A DNA stretch of 64,000 nt, taken from the NCBI RefSeq assembly GCF_003863365.1, contig NZ_RQXT01000021.1, forward strand, positions 1 to 64,000, given 5' to 3'. The notes below the pieces were generated by a model. The model was not told where the DNA came from and searched no databases. It worked only from the letters and a program-made list of their open reading frames with translations. The stretch is from Mesorhizobium tamadayense (lineage in GTDB: Bacteria > Pseudomonadota > Alphaproteobacteria > Rhizobiales > Rhizobiaceae). The number at the start of each line of letters is the position of its first letter. Position 1 is the stretch's first letter. Shown here one piece after another: positions 59,808 to 64,000 of this stretch. The position numbers and the translations under genes are program-made.

Positions 59808-60966
59808 GATGAAGTTCCTTTCCTTCTGGTTTCGGGCCGCGCCCTTCGCGGCCTCGATGGCAGTCGACAGACCGGAGACGATCGGACCGCACCCCCCGAG
59901 TCCCCGTTGCGCTCGCGCAATGGGGTGGTCTTTGGGGCCGGAATGCAATGGAGGGCGGCCTGGAGCAGCTTTCTTGGGTCGCGAGGAATGGCGGCGCCTC
60001 GGGCCCCCACTCGGCAGCCGAGTGGGGTGGGGTCCGGCAGGGGAAGAAAGTTGCGGATGGCCGTTGCGGGAGAACGATCGAGGCGCAGCCGGTTTCCGGT
60101 CAGACATGCCTCATCGAGCCGCAGAGGGGCTGGCCTGTGCCGGAAGGAACGAGCTGGCCCACGTATCGGTATTCGGCACCGATGGTATCGCTGGTGCAAA
60201 AGCCTGACGCAGTTACCGCTGTCAGGATACGCCGTTGCCGGTGAACGCCGCCTCGACGAAGCCCGGCAACTCCATTTTCCGACGACCGTGGAAATGATCG
60301 ATCAGGTCCGGAAGTATCGTGAGATCCCCTGGCCGAACGTTGTCGTCAACCTAGGGCGCTCCGTTGTTCAGAGGCTCGCATGCCGTTCGTTCGAGATGGC
60401 GGCAAGGACCCTTTGCACCTCCTAGTCGCACGCATTTGCAACATCAGACCCAATCACGAACCCAGACAAGCGGACGGGACGCTTTCGAAAGGAAATGCTG
60501 GCTCGGTTTGAGGCTGTCCGACCCCGCACATGCCCTCGCATTCGTTCGTCCGGAGGTCGAGCCGGCCATGATCTGCAGCGTCGACAGATTCGGAGCATCG
60601 AGCGGCACTGCCGAGCGATACAGACAGGGGAAGGCACGTGGCCTTCCCCTTCGAAGATGCCTGGACACTAAGCGGCCTCGCGTTCTTCGGCGGCCGTCGG
60701 CTGAAGACCGTGAAGGAAGGCGACGGCGCGCTGCGTGGTCCGGGCGTGGCTCGAGCTCCGGCACGATACCAAGATCGGCGCAGAGGAAGCAGCTTCCGAG
60801 CAACGATGGGGTGGTCATGGGCCGCAGCGGCAGCGAAGGACGGCGCAGCTGTTGCGCTGACTGCCTGGCTCCGCCAGGACCACGGGGCAGGACGGGGCCG
60901 CGAACGGTCGCCAGAAAGAGAATGGCGGCGCTGGGCGCCGCCTGGATGCGTGGGGAGAATGTCGGT
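59808..60966. other. Long gene-poor interval
   Basis: In 1,159 bases I find no supported gene on either strand. A short stretch near 60285-60400 (VEMIDQVRKYREIPWPNVVV) and the minus-strand piece ending in TTQRAVAFLHGLQPTAAEE near 60700 have some coding character and may be remnants. Several GC-rich inverted runs occur around 59880-60020. Confidence 0.4.
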
Positions 60967-61152
60967 TCAATGAACCGACCGGCCGCCGCTATAGGGATCG
61001 TATTCGAAGAGGATGTCGACGTCGGCGCCATCGAGCTCGTCGGCCGGCAAGATGCCGAATTCGTCGTCGACCTGGAAGAGGATGACGGGGGCCATGAGGG
61101 TGCGGGCGAGTGACCAGGCGGCCTTCTGGGCGAGAATGAGATCGTGGGACAT
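60967..61152 (-). CDS. Small hypothetical protein
   Basis: A 61-residue acidic protein (MSHDLILAQKAAWSLARTLM, then FGILPADELDGADVDILFEY) with a GGAG ribosome site before ATG 61152. It looks genuine by composition and by its clean start. I know no function; similar small proteins accompany DUF736 genes in rhizobial mobile DNA. Confidence 0.58.
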   Translation of the reverse strand: MSHDLILAQKAAWSLARTLMAPVILFQVDDEFGILPADELDGADVDILFEYDPYSGGRSVH

Positions 61153-61414
61153 CTGAGGCTCCATCTTGGAGCGGGCCAATTCCCGCTCGATGGCTCCGTC
61201 AGTGTGCGGAGGCGGGCGCGATCACCCGAAGGCGTCAGCCGAGCGGCCGCAGCTTGCTAGCGGACCCCTTGCGGGTTGAGCGTGGAAGATCCGCAGCCGC
61301 ACCAGGAAAGCCATCACGAGAGAGAGCGGGATTGGTCGCGGCAGCACGGAGACAACCGCGTCCGATCGGCTTCCTTGAGGCCAAACGAAGAGCGGCCGCG
61401 ACGCTCGTTCTGTT

Positions 61415-62248
61415 TCAGCAAAGCGTCTCGCACGCCACGCCGTCGCCGTCTCGATCAAGCTTCCGGCCCCACGAGCAGTTGTGCAGATACCACTGTGCTT
61501 CGTCGCACGAGCTGATCTGAGAACAGTAGCGGCGCGGCTCGCACGAATAGCTGCCGCTTTGCGCGACCACCTTGCGGCTGACGACGCCGAGCGGCTGGCT
61601 CGACGGCGCTGCATCGTCGGCATGCGAGGCGCGCCAGTCCCAGGGTGCCTGGAAGTTGCCGACCCACAGTCCGACCTTCGCCGCTTCTGCTTCCGCCTGT
61701 TGTGCCGCGTAGGCGCCATGGCTGTAGCGGGGCCAATCAAGCGCCTGGCCGTGCTCGACCATCCAGGCGGCCACATTGGCGCCGTCGGCGCGTTGGCAAT
61801 TGCCGACGAAGCGGTGATAGCGATCCCATGTCACGAAGGTGCACTGCACCGGCTTCGACGCGGCCAGGAAGGCATCCAGCGCTTCGGCCGATCGCCGGCC
61901 GCAGGGATACTCGAACCCCTTGGCGTCGTCGCAGTATTGGCGGCTCTCCGGCGCGTCGATGCCGTTGAAGCGGATGCGCTGTCCGTGAACCTCTATCGTG
62001 TCGCCGTCGATGACGGATGCGACGCCCGTGATCGGTTGCGGCTTGGGACCTATCAAGTTCTGTAGATTGATTGCGGGCAAGCTGTCGCTGTGCTGCATGG
62101 CGGCCTGTGCAGCCAAGGCAGCGGCCGCCGCGACAGTCACGAAAATCAGACGCCGTGGCACGCTCGCCCACCGCAGGGCGCGCGAGCGCCTCGCGCCGGC
62201 GCGCTTGCGCCATTGATCAGACCGATTGTCGTGACGAGACCTGTCCAA
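61415..62248 (-). CDS. Exported SNase-type nuclease with Excalibur-like C-terminus
   Basis: A 277-residue protein. After a basic head and a membrane/signal segment (LIFVTVAAAAALAAQAA, about 34-50) comes an intact thermonuclease domain: DGDTIEVHGQRIRFNGIDAPES with D83, R93, D98 and E101, and DRYHRFVGNC with the second arginine. The C-terminal part CSQISSCDEAQWYLHNC and LDRDGDGVACETLC resembles the calcium-binding Excalibur motif. A nucleic-acid-degrading enzyme of the envelope or exterior. Contrast the degenerate SNase-like protein at 33798. Confidence 0.83.
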   Translation of the reverse strand: MDRSRHDNRSDQWRKRAGARRSRALRWASVPRRLIFVTVAAAAALAAQAAMQHSDSLPAINLQNLIGPKPQPITGVASVIDGDTIEVHGQRIRFNGIDAPESRQYCDDAKGFEYPCGRRSAEALDAFLAASKPVQCTFVTWDRYHRFVGNCQRADGANVAAWMVEHGQALDWPRYSHGAYAAQQAEAEAAKVGLWVGNFQAPWDWRASHADDAAPSSQPLGVVSRKVVAQSGSYSCEPRRYCSQISSCDEAQWYLHNCSWGRKLDRDGDGVACETLC

Positions 62249-62296
62249 GCCCTTTCCCCCGCCAGGGAAGATGCTCTCAAATAGGATCGAAGTCCA

Positions 62297-62578
62297 CTAT
62301 GGCTGGAGCAGAGCGCCACCGTATTGCGCCCAAAGATGTTCGCAGTCCCACACCCGTAAGCTTGGCGTTCCTGGTTCCCCATAGAGAACCATCGCACCGC
62401 GAACGTCGTATCCAAGCACCGACGCATTGGCCACGAACTGGATGGCGCGCCCTAAGGTTATGGCGCCGATCCCGGCTTCATTTTTGCTGGTGAGGTCGAT
62501 CACTCCAAAGATTTCCGCGTCTGCCCCTCTGCCGGCCAAAACGGCCGTCGAGATCGCATCGTCCAACGCAAGCAGCAT
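62297..62578 (-). CDS. Hypothetical protein
   Basis: A 93-residue soluble protein (LALDDAISTAVLAGRGADAE, TLGRAIQFVANASVLGYDVR, GAMVLYGEPGTPSLRVWDCE). The start has a GGGGGAC stretch before it but no clear ribosome site. The composition is convincing as coding; no family recognised. Confidence 0.55.
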   Translation of the reverse strand: MLLALDDAISTAVLAGRGADAEIFGVIDLTSKNEAGIGAITLGRAIQFVANASVLGYDVRGAMVLYGEPGTPSLRVWDCEHLWAQYGGALLQP

Positions 62579-62834
62579 CGCGTGAGTCCCCCGTAACAGC
62601 GCTTGCTAACTTCGGCGCGCGAAATTGGTTCCGCGTCCTCTGAAAACAATCCGCGATCAACTGTTCAGTTCAAGCGGCTGATGGTCCGGCTGTTCATGCA
62701 AATGACTTGCCGCAGATCACGCCGGTCGACCGGCTGGCCGCATTTCCTGCAACTGTAGAAGTGATCCTGTTCGCTGGGAGGGTCGCGACCATTTCGTCGC
62801 CCGGCGACGTGAGGCCCAAGGTCAAAAAGCTTCG

Positions 62835-63016
62835 TCACCCGCGCAACTTCCTGGCCTCGCGCTCCAACGTCTTACGGTCGTTGCCGTGCTCGCCGATCAA
62901 CTCCTGAACCTGGTCGGGCGTGATGCGGTGCTGCTTGGCGAAGTAGCGCACTTCGTACTCCTCATCTGCCGAAACGCGGTCACGCGGAAATCCCGTTTGC
63001 TCTTGTCGTCTCTCAC
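62835..63016 (-). pseudogene. DUF3606 protein, apparently frameshifted
   Basis: DRVSADEEYEVRYFAKQHRI and TPDQVQELIGEHGNDRKTLE match the DUF3606 family of small rhizobial proteins. The expected N-terminus (GTG 63016, RDDKSKRDF) lies in the neighbouring frame, so one base seems to have been gained or lost near 62985. Either a pseudogene or a sequencing error. It is divergent from the DNA ligase gene, the context in which DUF3606 genes are often seen. Confidence 0.6.
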
Positions 63017-63145
63017 GGCTGTTCCTCCCTGGGAGGGAAAACCACCACAGGGCACGAACGTTCCAACTTGCTTTTTCAGCAATCGCTAACGGAATACTGC
63101 CGGCTGTGCGATATTGACTCAAATTCGAGTGACGTGAGAGTTCCG

Positions 63146-64000
63146 ATGCGCAAGCCTGCCGGCGGCGTCCGGCTGTCCTTCATTCGTCCGATGGAGCCGG
63201 AGCTCGTCGAGCAGCCGCCCAAGGGCGACGGATGGAGCCACGAAGTCAAGTTCGACGGCTATCGCACCCAGCTCATCAAGGATGCTGACGGCATCCGCCT
63301 CTACACGAAGACCGGAGTAGATTGGACGGACAAATATCGGCCGCTCGCCGAGGAGGCGAAGTCGATCGAGGCGGAAAGCTTCATCGTCGAAGGAGAGACG
63401 ATCGTGACCAACGAAGCCGGTTTGTCCGACTTCCATGCGCTGCGCTCGGCGATCACCAGGCGCCCTCAGGATCTCTACCTGGTGGCATTTGATCTCCTGC
63501 ATCTCAACGGCCACGATCTGCGCGACATGATGCTGAAGGACCGGCTCGAAATCCTGCAGGTACTCATCCCCGCCGGCAGTCATATCCAGTTCAGCGAGGC
63601 GCTGCCGGGAACCGGCGACGCGGTCTATCATCTGGCGTGCGAAGCGGGCCTGGAAGGCATCGTTTCGAAACGGCAGGACAGCGTCTACCGCAGCGGCTCG
63701 ACGATGAACTGGCGCAAGATCAAATGCTACGTCGAAAAGGAAATGGACATCATCGGCGTGAAGCGCGGGACCGGAAAGCCGGCGATGGTGCTGATGGCCG
63801 AGAACGGCCACTATATGGGCGGCGCGTTCGTCACGTTCAGAGCCGACAAGCGGCAGGCCCTATGGGACCGGGTGCATGGCAAGGCCGGCGCTCTGCCGCC
63901 GAAAGGGCTGGCGAAGGAGAAGGCCGAGTGGCTGAAGCCAGGCCTGGTCGGCCGGGTAAAGTTCCTGAAGGGCGAAGAGAAGCTTCGCCACGCCTCGCTG
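63146..64000 (+). CDS. ligD: ATP-dependent DNA ligase (LigC/LigD ligase domain), cut by window end
   Basis: The first 285 codons of an ATP-dependent DNA ligase. Motif I is EVKFDGYR with the adenylated lysine K35; further motifs are SFIVEGETIV, LYLVAFDLLHLNG, GLEGIVSKR and MNWRKIKCY, then the start of the OB domain (KRGTGKPAMVLMAENGHYMG). Bacterial relatives seal ends in Ku-dependent non-homologous end joining. No polymerase or nuclease domain precedes the ligase domain and no ku gene lies in the window, so it may be a stand-alone LigC-type ligase. It is partial only because the window stops. Confidence 0.9.
   Translation, partial: MRKPAGGVRLSFIRPMEPELVEQPPKGDGWSHEVKFDGYRTQLIKDADGIRLYTKTGVDWTDKYRPLAEEAKSIEAESFIVEGETIVTNEAGLSDFHALRSAITRRPQDLYLVAFDLLHLNGHDLRDMMLKDRLEILQVLIPAGSHIQFSEALPGTGDAVYHLACEAGLEGIVSKRQDSVYRSGSTMNWRKIKCYVEKEMDIIGVKRGTGKPAMVLMAENGHYMGGAFVTFRADKRQALWDRVHGKAGALPPKGLAKEKAEWLKPGLVGRVKFLKGEEKLRHASL

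Noticed and set aside
59391..60425. A 344-codon plus-strand frame over the DUF736 gene
   Set aside because: Low-complexity arginine/glycine-rich product and antisense to a well-supported DUF736 gene.
1..64000. CRISPR arrays, tRNA or rRNA genes, nod boxes, repABC
   Set aside because: I looked for spaced direct repeats, cloverleaf sequences, ATCCA-type nod boxes and RepA/RepB/RepC proteins and found none that hold up.

Overview
The window reads as accessory DNA of a Rhizobiales bacterium, most likely Mesorhizobium or a close relative on a symbiotic plasmid or symbiosis-island type replicon. Supporting signs: a remnant of a nif-type ferredoxin (FdxB), many decayed insertion sequences, a pRiA4b ORF-3 type plasmid gene, rhizobial families such as DUF736, an RcgA-like membrane protein, and a complete VirB/VirD4 conjugation system with relaxase. 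No rRNA, tRNA, CRISPR array, repABC operon or integrase was seen. All family assignments are from reading the protein sequences, not from database searches.

Left part (1-30 kb) is a mosaic of intact metabolic genes between broken mobile elements. A group II intron (240-2139, minus) is followed by a GNAT pseudogene, two divergent class III CoA-transferases (3.2-6.0 kb), and remnants of IS110, IS256 and IS21 (6.6-8.6 kb). Next come two divergent class III aminotransferases, a zinc alcohol dehydrogenase, and an operon of arabinose-5-phosphate-isomerase-like, sialidase-like, CMP-Kdo-synthetase-like and histidine-phosphatase-like genes (8.7-17.5 kb). After an IS6 remnant and an AT-rich stretch there is a lysine-2,3-aminomutase-like radical SAM enzyme and a dimethylargininase-like enzyme (19.1-21.6 kb), then IS1634/IS630 debris, an N,N-dimethylformamidase-like gene preceded by the tail of an ABC-transporter ATPase, a decayed scoA/scoB/thiolase locus with an intact PAS-LuxR regulator, and the fdxB remnant.

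Right part (31-59 kb) is a conjugation module: virB1-virB11 and virD4 in canonical order (35.0-48.1 kb), a two-gene LysR/oxidoreductase cargo (48.3-50.3 kb), relaxase and MobC-like gene (50.6-53.3 kb), a candidate oriT with a MOBP-type TATCCTG/C nic sequence beside an inverted repeat (53.32-53.36 kb), a ParA/RHH pair reminiscent of VirC1/VirC2, an SSB-like gene, exported proteins, a double-HTH regulator and a rhizobial HTH protein with a candidate antisense RNA. A 13-bp motif, TTGACACTTTACT and variants, recurs upstream of at least five transcription units only in this region and looks like the operator of a conjugation regulon.

The far right (59-64 kb) carries small accessory genes (WGR domain, DUF736, exported SNase-type nuclease, a frameshifted DUF3606 gene) and the start of an ATP-dependent DNA ligase cut by the window end. 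The most promising undescribed items are the conjugation regulon and oriT/leading-region layout, the possible amino-ulosonic-acid cluster with a sialidase-fold member, and the aminomutase that lacks a lysine-specificity residue.
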